Made by a program: the position numbers and the translations under genes. 64,000 bases of DNA from Umbilicaria muhlenbergii. Lineage: Eukaryota; Ascomycota; Lecanoromycetes; Umbilicariales; Umbilicariaceae. The DNA is taken from NCBI GenBank assembly GCA_000611775.1, contig KK106981.1, positions 3,276,672 to 3,340,671 of the forward strand, in the 5' to 3' direction. The notes under the pieces are model-generated. The model was not told where the DNA came from. It did no database searches and worked only from the letters and a program-made list of their open reading frames with translations. Below are positions 42,345 to 53,449 of the stretch, in pieces (positions within the stretch are counted from its first letter, which is position 1; every line of letters starts with the position of its first letter).

Positions 42345-44145
42345 TCACCCATGATCTGTCCTGACACGCTCTAGGCTCTTCTGAACACCCCAACCATCTT
42401 TCAGTAATCCTCCAACCTCTTCAAGGCCCAAGCCTTTGGTTTCTGGATAAATCGCCCAGACACAGATCCACCCCGCCGCACATATACAACCATAGACCAC
42501 AAATGTCCATACTGGAGTCATGAACTGCATCATAGGTAGAAATGTCAACCCGACAACGAAGTTACTGCCCCAGTTAGTTGCCGTGGCAAGGCCTGAGCCC
42601 AACGACCGGATGGACAACGGGAACAGCTCAGACTGCATCCAAGGTACAGGACCAAGGCCGATTGCATACCCACAGACATAGAGGACCATGGTGATGAGGA
42701 TGGACATGGCCCAGAAACTAGGTCGGCCGGCAGGTGTGATGTTAACAACTTTGCCTTGGTTGGATGGAACGTCGAGGAAATAGAAGGCGACAGCGCAGAG
42801 GAGGAGGCCGATGATCATAATGGGCATGGAGTACAGTAGTATGCGGCGTCGACCCACACGGTCGATCAGAACGAGAGACACAACGGTCACACCAAAGTTC
42901 GTGACGGCGATGGACAATGAGGCCAGCGTAGGAGACGAGAAGCCAACCAAGGCGAAGATGGTCGCGGAGAAGTACATGAGGGAATTCTGACTACAGTCAG
43001 TACAGATACCCCTTGCGAGAGGGATTATTTCCGTACGAAGCCGCAAAGCTGCTGCAGACCCTGAAGGAGGCATGCAATCGTCAAGGCCCTCCTATTTCCT
43101 CCAACGCCAAAGAGCTCAGCAGATCCATCTTGCAAACGCGTGAGCCATGGCCATGCGTCTTTCGCGGGTGCAACGTGATGGCGACGTTTGCTAGTTGCTT
43201 CTTCTTCTTCCATGATCTCTCTGTCGATATCTCGGATAACTGACTCAGCAACTGCTAACAGACTTTTCCCATAGACTTTGCTAAGCACTGCTCTTGCTTG
43301 CTCCGTCTTCCCAGCCTTGACAAGCCATCTCGGTGTCTCAGGAAGAAAGACCAGCATCCCGAACTGTGCCACAGCAGGTGCTGCTCCCAGGCCTACCATC
43401 CACCGCCACCCATGGGCTTTTTGAGACAGTACCCATCCAACGACATAAGCCACTACCTGCCCAGCCGTAACGAAAAGGACGCTCAGTGTAACCAGCCTGC
43501 CCCGGAACGCAGAAGGAGAAAGCTCAGAAATATACCTAGACTCACATCAACCCAAGCGCTCTTGGCCCCAACTCAGGCCTTGGATCAAACATACAGCGGC
43601 ACCACTAGACTTGCGCCCCCAACAGCAAGTCCCACAACACTTCGACCTCCAATCATACCCCATACGCTCCCGGTGAATGCCTGCCATAAAGCTCCAAATA
43701 CGAACAGTACATCCGCTACCAGTATCACCCTCTTCCGGCCAAGCTTATCCGCCAGCACCCCGGTTATTGGGCTTGCGATTAAAGCAAACAAGCTGGTGCA
43801 AGACGTGACAAGGCTCTTGTCAAGGGTTGAAAGAGAGTGATGAGATAAATCCGAACCAATGGAAACGAGAGTCGAAGATATGACACCGGTACTGTGAACA
43901 TGTCAGCCAGCTTGTCATACGATCCTCATGCGGAGGGCATGTTACTCGTAGCCGAAAAGAAGCCCGCTGATGCCCGCAGCGAACGTAAGGGCCCAGATGA
44001 AGGCGCTCGGGGACGTCAAAGCTTGCTCCTGCGAGAGCGTACTCTCACGCTCATTATGGACTTCATATACCCAAGGGTCGTTCTGATGGTTCTGGTTATT
44101 GCTCCCAATCAAGGGAGCGTTTGCAGCATCCTCGTCCTCCGCCAT
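42345..44145 (-). CDS. MFS sugar/myo-inositol transporter (ITR-type)
   Basis: Exons on the minus strand are 44145..43946, 43891..43595, 43535..43037 and 42986..42345, giving 545 aa. Donors are GTAACA, GTATGT and GTACGG. Twelve membrane segments are visible. Key motifs are FGYDTGVISSTLVSIGSDL at the first loop (join of exons 1-2), DKLGRKR after TM2, GRSVVGLAVGGASLVVPLYI, PETPRWLVKAGK, the TM7 stretch LLQGLQQLCGFNSLMYFSAT (join of exons 3-4), DRVGRRR and PETKGLGLEEV. YDTGVIS and GFNSLMYFSAT are characteristic of fungal ITR1/2 myo-inositol/H+ symporters; a related polyol or sugar cannot be excluded. Located in the plasma membrane by family. It is divergent from a class II aldolase gene 756 bp away, suggesting a shared substrate route. 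Confidence 0.92.
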
Positions 44146-44901
44146 TTGAGTAAGCTCCACCGAGTCTGCCGTGGTTGAGGATATACGGAGTTATAAACTC
44201 CAGCATCATTTGTGTGTCAGCGGGGAGTGTCTGGCATGACTCTTTCCTCATCATCACCTGTCGTTGATGAAGGCATGAGGTCGCCTGAGGGCTTTAAGTG
44301 GTTAGCGTTGCTGACTAAGTTGAATGTCCAATCACGGGGGCTTGCCCTGTGATGCCTGGTGCCTTCCTAAGGTACTTCATGATCTCCTAGGTTGTAGTGT
44401 GAATAAGATGATTGAATTACTTCTGCCGGCATGTCTTGGTGTATTCTCTCATTCAGGCAGCATATTGTGCCTGGTGGCAGTCGCCCTGCCTGCAGGCTGC
44501 ATCAAGACTAAGACTGTTGTTTGCCTGCCCCTCCTGAGGGGTAGGAGACAGCGGCAATATGCGTTGATAGCATCTCTACGGTGAACATCCGCTAACTGAC
44601 CCAGAAACGTAATTCCTCTCTAAAACGTACCTACGATCTTCGCCTAGAGCAACAAAAAAAGGCCCGACTAGAACGCACAGCTAGGACACCTGACTAGCCG
44701 CCCGACTGCATAGAACGCCCAATTAAAAAGCCCAGCTAGAACACTGAGGCACACCCAACTAACCTTCCTCAACTGCCCTGTACTGTTTTTGATGGATATT
44801 CGCCAGTTTCTCTGAACAGAAAGCGGAATATAATTCAGGATAGCGTCCATCCATATCATTGCGATCCAGGAGCTAGAGTCTCCCAACTACTGTCGTTCGA
44901 T
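44146..44901. other. Shared upstream region of transporter and aldolase
   Basis: 756 bp between divergent starts. 44655-44760 holds imperfect repeats around a CTAGAACGC/ATAGAACGCCC/CTAGAACAC core, spaced by 25-40 bp, which could be regulator sites or decayed repeats. No gene is seen. Confidence 0.4.
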
Positions 44902-45990
44902 ATGGCACCCAGTGCCACCACAAGTGTAACACGGGCAGGCTCAGCTCACAAGTCTTCCGATGGCAATTTACCACAGCAAAAGGAAACTCCCCTGCAGGCC
45001 ATCTGTCATGGCCCAATCAAGCTTCCAGGTAGTTTTCTGTGTCTTTCCTGTTTAGTTATGTCGAGATCAATCGTTGATGAAACCCTATCGGCTTCATCCC
45101 CAGGACTAATCTTAGCCTATCTATGGCCTTAGGCATTCCAACATTCCCAAACTTTGCCTCTCACCGGCATTGGGCCTTAAACCACATGACCGCCGCCTTC
45201 CGCCACTGGTCACGCTCCGGTTATGTGGAAGGCATGTCCGGCCATATTTCACTCCGAGACCCAGAATACCCACATGCATTCTGGACGAACCCGCTTGCCG
45301 TACATTTCGGCCTGCTAAAAGCCTCGGACATGATCCTGTTATCTGACAGCCCTGACGACGGAGGGAGAGTCTTGGCTGGGAACAGGTCAAGACCGGCAAA
45401 CGCGGCTGGGTGGTTGATACATGCTGCGCTTCACAGGAAAAGGCGGGATGTAAATGCGGCATGTCATGCGCACACGCGATATGGAATAGCTTGGAGTGCT
45501 TTTGGGCGGAGACTGGAAATGATCAATCAAGATGTGTGCAATTTCTATGGAGATGCGCAGGCGGTGTATGAACAGTATGGAGGGGTGGTGCTGGGTGAGG
45601 CAGCTCTGGAAGGAGAAAGGATCGCGGAGGCGCTCGGGCCGAAAGGAAAAGGCATAATGCTATCTAACCATGGCTTGTTGACCGTAGGAGGAACGGTTGA
45701 TGAAGCCGCTTTCCTGTTCACAAGCATGGAGATTGCTTGTGGGGTGCAGTTGGAGGTTGAGAAAGCGGGGTTGGAAAAGAAAATCATCGGAGATGAAGAA
45801 GCCGGATTCAATTTCAGAGTGGCGAGTCAACCGGTGAGTTGCGTATAGCATAGACGCTCGCGGAAAAGCAACTGATTTGGATGAATAGGAGACGTTATAC
45901 TGGGAATTTCAGCCCTACTATGATTATGAGAAGGCCATGTCGGACGATTTTGAGAATTTGGGGGTTGAAGATGTTGACATCCATATTTGA
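44902..45990 (+). CDS. Class II aldolase/adducin domain protein
   Basis: Exons 44902..45028, 45133..45833 and 45889..45990 encode 309 aa. Introns open GTAGTT and GTGAGT and close CTTAG and AATAG. The aldolase/adducin fold is clear: FASHRHWALNHMTAAFRHWS, EGMSGHISLRDPEYPHAFW, LADMILLSD-like KASDMILLSDSPD, WLIHAALHRKRRDVNAACHA, the zinc-binding HxH in CHAHTRYGIAWS (about residue 160) and the third ligand in IMLSNHGLLTVGGTVDEAA. FYGDAQAVYEQYGGVVLGE carries the usual middle strand. Bacterial relatives cleave fuculose- or rhamnulose-phosphate; fungal members are mostly uncharacterised, so the substrate is unknown. The divergent transporter suggests sugar or polyol use (inference). Confidence 0.92.
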
Positions 45991-47170
45991 ATTGTTCTCG
46001 CCAAAGAGATGGAGAGATGTGCAGTAGAGCAGAATCCAAGGTTTTGCCAGGAGTGGATGGATGACTGGAAATCTTCAGGAAGTGATGAGGCTCTGTCTAT
46101 ACTTTCGCGCATTACTTTCGCACATAAGTTTGCGTAAATTCTGTACGACGTCCGACGGCCATGGAACAACCCGATCAGGAATAGCTCGTGTGGCAATCTT
46201 AGCAAGGATTAGTACGTTAGGGCTTCGGTTTGCGGAATAATGGTAAATCCGGCTAAGGAATTCTTCATGACCCCAGGATCTCACTTTTAGGATATCTATA
46301 TCGGTTGGCACGGCGGATCTGAGTCATCATTGCTGGATTTATGCGCCGATTGCAGAAATTTATATAGGGAATACAAATTATATGTTCGGGTCCGCCACAA
46401 ATCTGCCCCACTTTTGACCAGCGATGAGCCTCGGTCTCTGGAGTGAAAGAAATCTTACAGATAGATCACTTTAAAGAAGTGGAAATCAAAGAGGACTCCG
46501 AAGTAGAGGTTTGCCCGAAGCCATGAAAGATTGTTACACGTTTGACAGCTCCAATGATTTCAAGAAAAAAATTCCGCGGCTATGGCTGTCGACCAGTGAG
46601 GTGCGCCACATACCAAAGGGTCCACACGAAACGTTTTTTTGCCGGTGGTGATTGTAAGCCCACCAACCAGTAAACTCGTCGTGCGTCCGCAGGGGGTTCT
46701 CCATCGGTGTTTCTGTGGGATTATGGCCCGGAGTAGTTGAATCATCGATGGATTATTGGTCATGATTGCGATCGTAGACGCCGCCTCGTTCTATCCGCAC
46801 CAGCATGCGGGGACAGCAGTAAGCCTGTCAACCTATTACAAAGATGCTCCTCATCATGCAAAGATGAAGTTTTCAACAGGTCAGATACGGTAATCATAGT
46901 GCACGGAAGACTCGGAAGCTGACCTTAAAAAAGGCTATCGGCACGCTCTCGGTTGTACAGCGGAATTGCATCCGTGTTCTACCCGCATTTCTGTTGGTAA
47001 GGTATGATGCAAACTCGTCATATATAGGGAAGTTCTCAATTGGATACGCCCTCATCTTATCTACAACTTCCTACGACTTCTTGCCACTCAGAGTTACCCC
47101 CCGAAGAGAACCTGTTCTGCGGAACCACTCACACCCAGTCACTCATCAACAATTCAGGGATCTCAGCACA
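45991..47170. other. Intergenic upstream of the MFS gene
   Basis: 1.2 kb, AT-rich in patches. ATATATAG at 47020-47027 is a likely TATA box for the next gene. No coding signal is seen. Confidence 0.5.
47020..47027 (+). promoter_or_regulatory. TATA box of the MFS exporter gene
   Basis: ATATATAG about 145 bp upstream of the ATG at 47171. TATA promoters are common on inducible transporter genes; this assignment is inference. Confidence 0.5.
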
Positions 47171-49123
47171 ATGGATAACGTCGATCGCGACCTTGAGAAG
47201 GCAGCACGAGATGCAAGCCCAGACAGATTCCCTCCAAACAAAGTCGAGCATCAAGATAGCATCCATCGAATCACGACCGGGACCTCCGGCACCACATCAA
47301 CCTCAAGAACATCGGTGGTCCGAGAAGAAATAGGCATGTCAAGAGCAGATACTACAGGCGTGTCGAGGCAAACCACGAACTTGTCGAGAGTAAACACACG
47401 AGATCTGGAGAGAAATCCGACCGCACTCAGCCGCATACATACGCACCGGAGCCAGCACCTTGGAACAGTAGGGAGATCGCTAAGTAATAATACGGCCACA
47501 AGAGATTCAAAGAGACCTTTGCCCGAGTTTGGGGCGGGGAAGCCTTATCCGCCACCATTACCCAGTCAGGAGGAATATGTTGTCGAGTTCGATGGACCGC
47601 ATGACCCCTTACACCCACAGAACTGGCCGCTTAGAAAAAAGTACGTCTACGAGTCATGTTCTTGCTTGGGACAGATACTGACTTGGTTTGCAGGCTCCTT
47701 ACAGCGGTCATGCTCGGATTTACCACACTCATATCGGCCTTCACAAGCAGTATTTTCTCATCTGCCACCCAGGCAGTTGCGAGATCATTCCACGTCTCCA
47801 ATGAGGTCGGTGTTCTTGGGCTTTCGCTCTACGTTTTGGGGTTTGCAACAGGGCCGCTGCTGTGGGCGCCGTTGTCCGAACTGAGAGGCCGGAGGCTTCC
47901 GCTCGTTCTCTCCATGTTCGGGTTTTCGATCTTTCAAATCGCAGTAGCAGTTGGGAAAGATCTGCAGACCGTCTTGATTTGCCGCTTCTTCGGCGGTCTC
48001 TTCGCGGCCTGCCCGTTAGCCGTCGTCGCAGCTGTCTTCTCGGATATGTTCGACAACCACACTCGTGGTCTTGCGATCACCGTGTTCTCCATGAGTGTGT
48101 TTTCGGGCCCCATGTTGGCTCCATTCATTGGAGGCTTCATCACGATGAGCTATCTCGGCTGGAGATGGACCGAGTATCTTGTGGCCATTATGGGATTCGC
48201 GGCCTTTGGCATGAATCTCATTTTCCTTGAAGAGACGTACCCTCCCGTGGTCCTCGTTGGCAAAGCTTCTGAATTGCGTCGCCGCACGAAAAACTGGGGG
48301 ATTCACGCCAAGCAAGAGGAAATCGAAGTTGACTTTAGGGAACTAATGAACAAGAATTTCAGTCGCCCTCTACGCATTCTGGTCACTGAGCCGATAGTCC
48401 TCCTCCTCAGTATCTACATGGCCTTTATCTACGGGCTCCTTTACCTCTTCTTAACCGCCTACCCCATTGTCTTCCAAGGAATTCACCACATGAACCTTGG
48501 TGTCGGTGGGCTGCCCTACTTTGGCATAATCACTGGCCAGCTCCTCGCTGGTCTCGTCGTCATTCTCTTACAGCCATCTTATAATAGAAAGCTAGCCGCC
48601 AACAACAATGTACCAATCCCAGAGTGGCGTCTCCCCCCAGTCATTGCAGGCGGCGCATCATTCGCTCTTGGACTATTCTGGTTCGGATGGTCCGGATACA
48701 GAGCCGACATCCACTGGATCGTTCCCACACTCTCTGGCATCCTCACCGGTTTTGGCCTCCTAGCCATCTTCCTCCAAGCCCTTAACTACATCGTCGATGC
48801 CTACCTGATGTTGTACGTACCGCCTCACATTCCACACTCTTTTCATATGAGAATGTATTAACCCCTCTCCCCACAGCGCCGCCTCCGCCATCGCAGCAAA
48901 CACCTTCCTCCGGTCCCTTGCTGGCGCCGTCTTCCCTCTCTTCGCCACGTACATGTTCAACGGCATGGGCGTGCAATGGGCCAGCACCCTCCTTGGCTGC
49001 GTCGCCGCTCTTCTTGTGCCAATTCCTATCATCTTCTGGAAATACGGCGCCGCTATTCGGAGCAGATCGAAATTCGCACCTACGCTGCCGAAACCGCAGG
49101 AAGGAGATTTGAGTGACGAGTAG
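47171..49123 (+). CDS. MFS drug/polyamine-type exporter (DHA1)
   Basis: Exons 47171..47640, 47694..48812 and 48877..49123 encode 611 aa. Both donors are GTACGT; acceptors are TGCAG and CACAG. Residues 1-155 are a long cytosolic Ser/Thr/Arg-rich leader ending [19 protein letters not shown], the hallmark PxNWP entry of this family. Twelve helices follow: [18 protein letters not shown], a motif-A-like [34 protein letters not shown], the antiporter motif [29 protein letters not shown]. The C-terminal half has [17 protein letters not shown] and [20 protein letters not shown], then [20 protein letters not shown] (final exon), [20 protein letters not shown]. Close in pattern to Tpo1/Flu1-like exporters of drugs or polyamines; the substrate is unknown. 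Confidence 0.92.
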
Positions 49124-50525
49124 GACGGGGATGACGGTTGTAGATAATCTTTCCTCACCTCTTGAGCTGGCGCCAGCGGCTGCTTTTTTCGCTTGCAAGG
49201 GGTTATATAAACTTTAATACTCTGTCACATATGTTGGACGGCATGTTGATGAGGGCGAATGGCGTTGGTCAGGAAGAGAAGGCGGATTCTTTCTGGCGTA
49301 TGTGATGATATAAACGATATGACGTCGCTGCCTACATTAATTAATTAAATCTCTGAACAGTGCGGGGGACCGTCTCGAGCCTGTATTACAGCTACGGTGT
49401 GAGAGGATCTGCGGCGCTGGGAACGGAGGCAGCTGAACGCTACATCTAGAATGAAAGGTAGATATGAACCCTGTAGGGAACTGCTTGAGTGTTCCCTCCA
49501 TCTACTGAACCTCTCAAGCCATCCGAGCGAAGATATAGCTCAGTCAGAATCGTCATTTTCCCCGATATCAATCGTCTGAGTTCCATTGTTGAGATGTTTC
49601 CTCCACTTGGGCTTCACCATTTTCATCTCATCACGTCCAGTCTCTTGATTCTTCACTGTGAGTTGCCGAGTAGCTGGGAGATGGCTCCCCAGGCCCAGTG
49701 GCAACCAGAACAGAATCTACGCCAGCATCGGCTGGGAGAGGCCAAGGCCAGCTGAAAACTATATGCTTTGAAGTCATGGCTGCTGAATAATGGCGCTAGA
49801 GCGCTCGGATTTGAGCTTAAACGCCACACCTGTCCAAAGGAGCTCAGGGCTACCTCGGAATAGGTTGGTGAGAACTTTGTAGGAGATTGCTCCACGCACA
49901 TGGCACTGACCCCCTTACTGGCGGCTTCGGTTTATCCGTTCTTCCTCATGATTTTCCACTTTGGGTTGACTTTGATCGCTTCGCTCTTGGCCCACCATAC
50001 CCCACGGGGAAGAATTTCTACAAATTACCATCATGATTCGCTAGGGCTTGAGGCCGGCTCCGAGCTAGCATGCCACCAGATGATTTATAATGGCCCAATT
50101 CGGCGACGCTGGCACCAATTCTAACTATCGACTCTGAGGCCCTGCATCTGGGGCTTTTGAGTCTCTGCCTTGTCTTATTAGTAGCTCTGGGCGAGCTCAT
50201 GAATCTCTTCCTAAATCCTAAGGCTTCAACTAGAGCTCTCTAAGCTATTGACTGCCGATGCTTGGAAGCCTGTGCTTCACTCTTTTTCAGCTATTCCAAA
50301 CTGTGCTGGCTACGCCATGGCTTGTTCTTCGTTGCTTGAGTGGCTGGCTGTCTTATGCTTCCCATGATGGAAAGCATGGTATTGCCTAGACATGGAAGCA
50401 GTGTGCCGGCTTGGTGACACCAGCGGTACTCAATAGCAGCATAAGTATGGCAGCCCCAACTTCTGTTCTACGCGTTGGGTTTCTGTTCTTGCGGCCTTAG
50501 CACATAACTGCGGGGAAAACTGAAG
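49124..50525. other. Intergenic, no gene seen
   Basis: 1.4 kb. Contains TTAATTAATTAA at 49337-49348 and a TATATAAA-type string near 49205. Short frames only. Confidence 0.5.
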
Positions 50526-51873
50526 ATGCGTGTCACTGTGTTCTCAGGGGCGGTATGCCTCTCGCTCTTCGCGGTGGCTTCAGCTTCTCCATTCGATTTT
50601 GTTGTGAAAAGGGGTAAGCATGGTCGGAGCTCTACTGGATCTGCAGGACTAATGATGGCTTCTCAGATATATGTAACCACGACAACTGCTACAGAGCTAT
50701 TCAAGGTTATCAACGGACGCAAACGGGTTTCTGTAGCTCATATCTACAGACATCGTATGGCCTTAACTTCTAATACAAGGTGTCTCAACTCATGTTTCAC
50801 AGCACCGCCACTGCTCCTGGCGCTTTTGCCACCTGTGGCCCTTCGAAGATCTCAAGCGTGTGCAGCTGCTTCGGTCCGGCTTCCACGACGACTACTTCCA
50901 CCACAACTTCCACCACACCTTCTGTCACAACTTCTGCCACAACTTCTACCACAACTGCTCCCTCAATTACCGCTAGCTCGCCAACTTGCCCTGCCTCCTG
51001 CTCTGCAACTGTGACTCAGGTTAGTCTGCGAGTCCCTGAGTGCAATTTTCTTGCTGACGGTATAAGACTGCCGATACAGTGACTGTACCGACAACAATCA
51101 CAATTCCAGGAGCTGGGGAGATCACGACAATTACGATTCCAGGAGCGGGGGAGGTAACGACGGTTACTATTCCAGGAGCTGGCGAGATCACAACTGTTAC
51201 AGTCCCGACGACAGTGACATTGCCAGGGGAGGAACTACCCCCGACCACAGTCACATTGCCAGGGGACACAGTAACCTTACCACCGACCACAGTGACACTA
51301 CCAGCAACCACAGTCACACTCCCCCCAATGGTAAATCCCCCGCCCATCACCATAACCGCCACTGAAACCGCCACCTGCCCCACGACGACGACGACGACAA
51401 CCACCACCACCCCCACCGACGCCGGCACCACCAACACCCCCCTCGTCCCCAACCCCCTCCCATCCGACACCCCTGACCCGACCCTCCTCTCCTGCCCCGC
51501 CGCCGACAACACCACCGTCCTAACCACCGAAGCCGACAGCCAACTCGGCTCCCCCAGCTCAACCATCACCCAATCCTACACCGTCTACTGCGGCACCGAC
51601 TTCAACGCCGGCCAGGACCTATTTACAATGCCGGCGAGTGGCATCCAGCAGTGCGCGCAGCAGTGTAGTGATTACACCGCTACGATGGCGACGGCGTGTA
51701 CGGGTGCGACGTTCTCGGAGGGGGCATGTTTTGGACGGAGTGGCATGTTGGTTCAGAGTGAGAATCCGAACGCGGCGGGGCTTGTTAAGGCGGGGTCGGT
51801 GGTTGTGAGTAACCCGGTTCAGGTCATTCCGCCGGTTGTGGTTGTGGAGCCACCGGCTCCTAGTGAGTCGTGA
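50526..51873 (+). CDS. Secreted Thr-rich (mucin-like) protein with Kex2 site
   Basis: Exons 50526..50613, 50667..50754, 50803..51019 and 51067..51873 encode 399 aa. Introns open GTAAGC, GTATGG and GTTAGT. The start gives a signal peptide (MRVTVFSGAVCLSLFAVASA) followed by SPFDFVVKR, a dibasic Kex2-type site exactly before DICNHDNCYRAIQGYQ. This N-terminal domain (about residues 30-85) has six or more cysteines and ends in SSVCSCFGPAS. Next is a Thr/Ser run, then CPASCSAT, three ITTΦTIPGAGE repeats and several TTVTLP repeats, a second Thr run, and a C-terminal domain (about 310-375) with YTVYCGTDFNAGQDLF and CAQQCSDYTATMATACTGAT, resembling a PAN/apple-like fold. It ends without a GPI signal. 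Likely an O-glycosylated wall or extracellular protein; binding partner unknown. Confidence 0.8.
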
Positions 51874-52743
51874 GAGGCAAGGGGGTTGGGGGGGCCGAAA
51901 CGATGGACGAATGGAAAGTTGTGGTGGGGAGTTGGATGTCCATAGTACTATTGTATTGGATATTCGCTATATGCGGAACTAATGGTACTACCACCTCGAC
52001 AGCGAGGGCCCCCCCGGGGCAGGTAATGCTAGCATCTGCACATCCAACAGCATTTCTTAGTACTCGTATGTACTGACAGTCGCTTGAGAAGGATCACAAT
52101 TTTTATAGCATCTGGGGGAGACCGTCGGAACAACACCCCAAATTAGAATATCCATTATTGTATCATTACTCCTGAATACTGGGAGTTCCTAGGGGCCCCC
52201 GGCCTGCGCTGGAACTCTGAAGCGCAATCTTGAGTGTTCCTTTGCAAAGGAAGTGGAGTTTGTAGTTCAATTAAGTGTCTGCTAAGACTCACTTTCATCC
52301 AATCGGAATCATGCACCAACGGCACCAACGCTAAGCCTGGACCTAGGGTGCGCTGCTTACTGCTGGCGCGCGCGTTTTCAGGGGTTCGTTTATGCCCGCT
52401 GCGTTGTGATTACTGGTTGGTATGGACTGCGTACTGCGTTAGGCGCTGGTTGGATGTTGGGGGCTGGCTTCCGGGTTGGGGGGGGCTTGGACCCTGTGCT
52501 GATGGGATGGGGGTATCAAGGCTTGGTGTAACCCGAGGATTTCTGGTTCTCGATATCCCACTGCGCAGTGGTCTTGCTTGTGTGAGTCGTATATGTCAGT
52601 TTTGTGGTTGCGTTTTATACTGTGTACTTGTTTCATAGAGTGTTTGATCAACTGATTATTTGTTTATACCTACGCGCTCGGAGAACGGATGAATGGGTTT
52701 GAATCGGGAAGCTGTTCGGGACCAGCCTCGGGTGCTGGAGACT
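51874..52743. other. Intergenic
   Basis: 870 bp of 3' flank and upstream region; G/T-rich around 52360-52520. No gene is seen. Confidence 0.45.
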
Positions 52744-53050
52744 ATGAGGAACCCCCAGCAGCAGCCCTCCAACGAATTCGAGCAAATGGTATGGCTAGCG
52801 TATCACCTCTACGTCGTCTACTCCTACAATGCTTTTGTCCGATCTTTGAACTACTAACGCCTTCTCGGCTCATTAGAAACCAACGGATCCTATGAACGAG
52901 CAACCACAGCTGGGGCTTCGCGGCGGTGGATTTATCGAAGACGCGTTTGTACCACCCCAGGCCGTTGAAATGAGTTCAGCTGACATGGACGTCTGTTCCT
53001 ACAGCCTCGCGTGTTTCTGTTGCTATGAATGCTGTAAGTGTTGTTGCTAG
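52744..53050 (+). CDS. Tiny protein with a cysteine-rich C-terminal tail (CYSTM-like)
   Basis: Exons 52744..52788 and 52877..53050 encode 72 aa; the intron opens GTATGG and closes ATTAG, with a perfect CTACTAAC branch site. Exon 1 reads MRNPQQQPSNEFEQM; exon 2 begins KPTDPMNEQPQLGLRGGGF, then EDAFVPPQAVEMSSADMDVC and the tail SYSLACFCCYECCKCCC. A Gln/Pro-rich head with a final Cys cluster in a short protein is the layout of CYSTM and related palmitoylated membrane-attached stress proteins. Nine of the last 18 residues are Cys, with no room for a normal transmembrane helix, so lipid attachment or metal binding is the more natural idea (inference). The frame is closed by a stop just upstream of the ATG. 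Confidence 0.65.
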
Positions 53051-53449
53051 AAGCTCTTTTGGGGTGGATCATATGGGATCCGAGTTCAGGTAAGCGAGCA
53101 TGTCGATCCAACTTGCCTCCTTGACTTTCTCTCAAGGCTTACAGCTCGAACAAGGACTTACCGCCAACATACGTTGAAGCCAAAGGTGATCAGGACAATC
53201 ATGCAAAGAGTGCGTAGCACATGGTCTGTCTCAATTTCGAAGCGCTGCTGTGATGCTGGGGTATAACTCCACAGCGCTTCCTCCGCCTAGTTAACCGCCA
53301 GCACATGTTTCATCTGATTATAGCGAAGAAGGGCAGACTGTATCCTTTTACCGTTTGGATTTCTGATTTTGCAACGCTGTTCCTGGGTACTCAGCTTTGT
53401 ATCTTACTTTTCTCTTGCGATTCTTGCTGTTTAGTGTCAATTCATTATC
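53051..53449. other. Intergenic
   Basis: 400 bp, 3' flank of the tiny gene and upstream region of the next. Nothing else is seen. Confidence 0.45.

Noticed and set aside
51021-51569. Antisense Gly/Val-rich frame with TVVGG repeats
   Set aside because: Mirror of the TIPGAGE/TTVTLP repeats on the sense strand.
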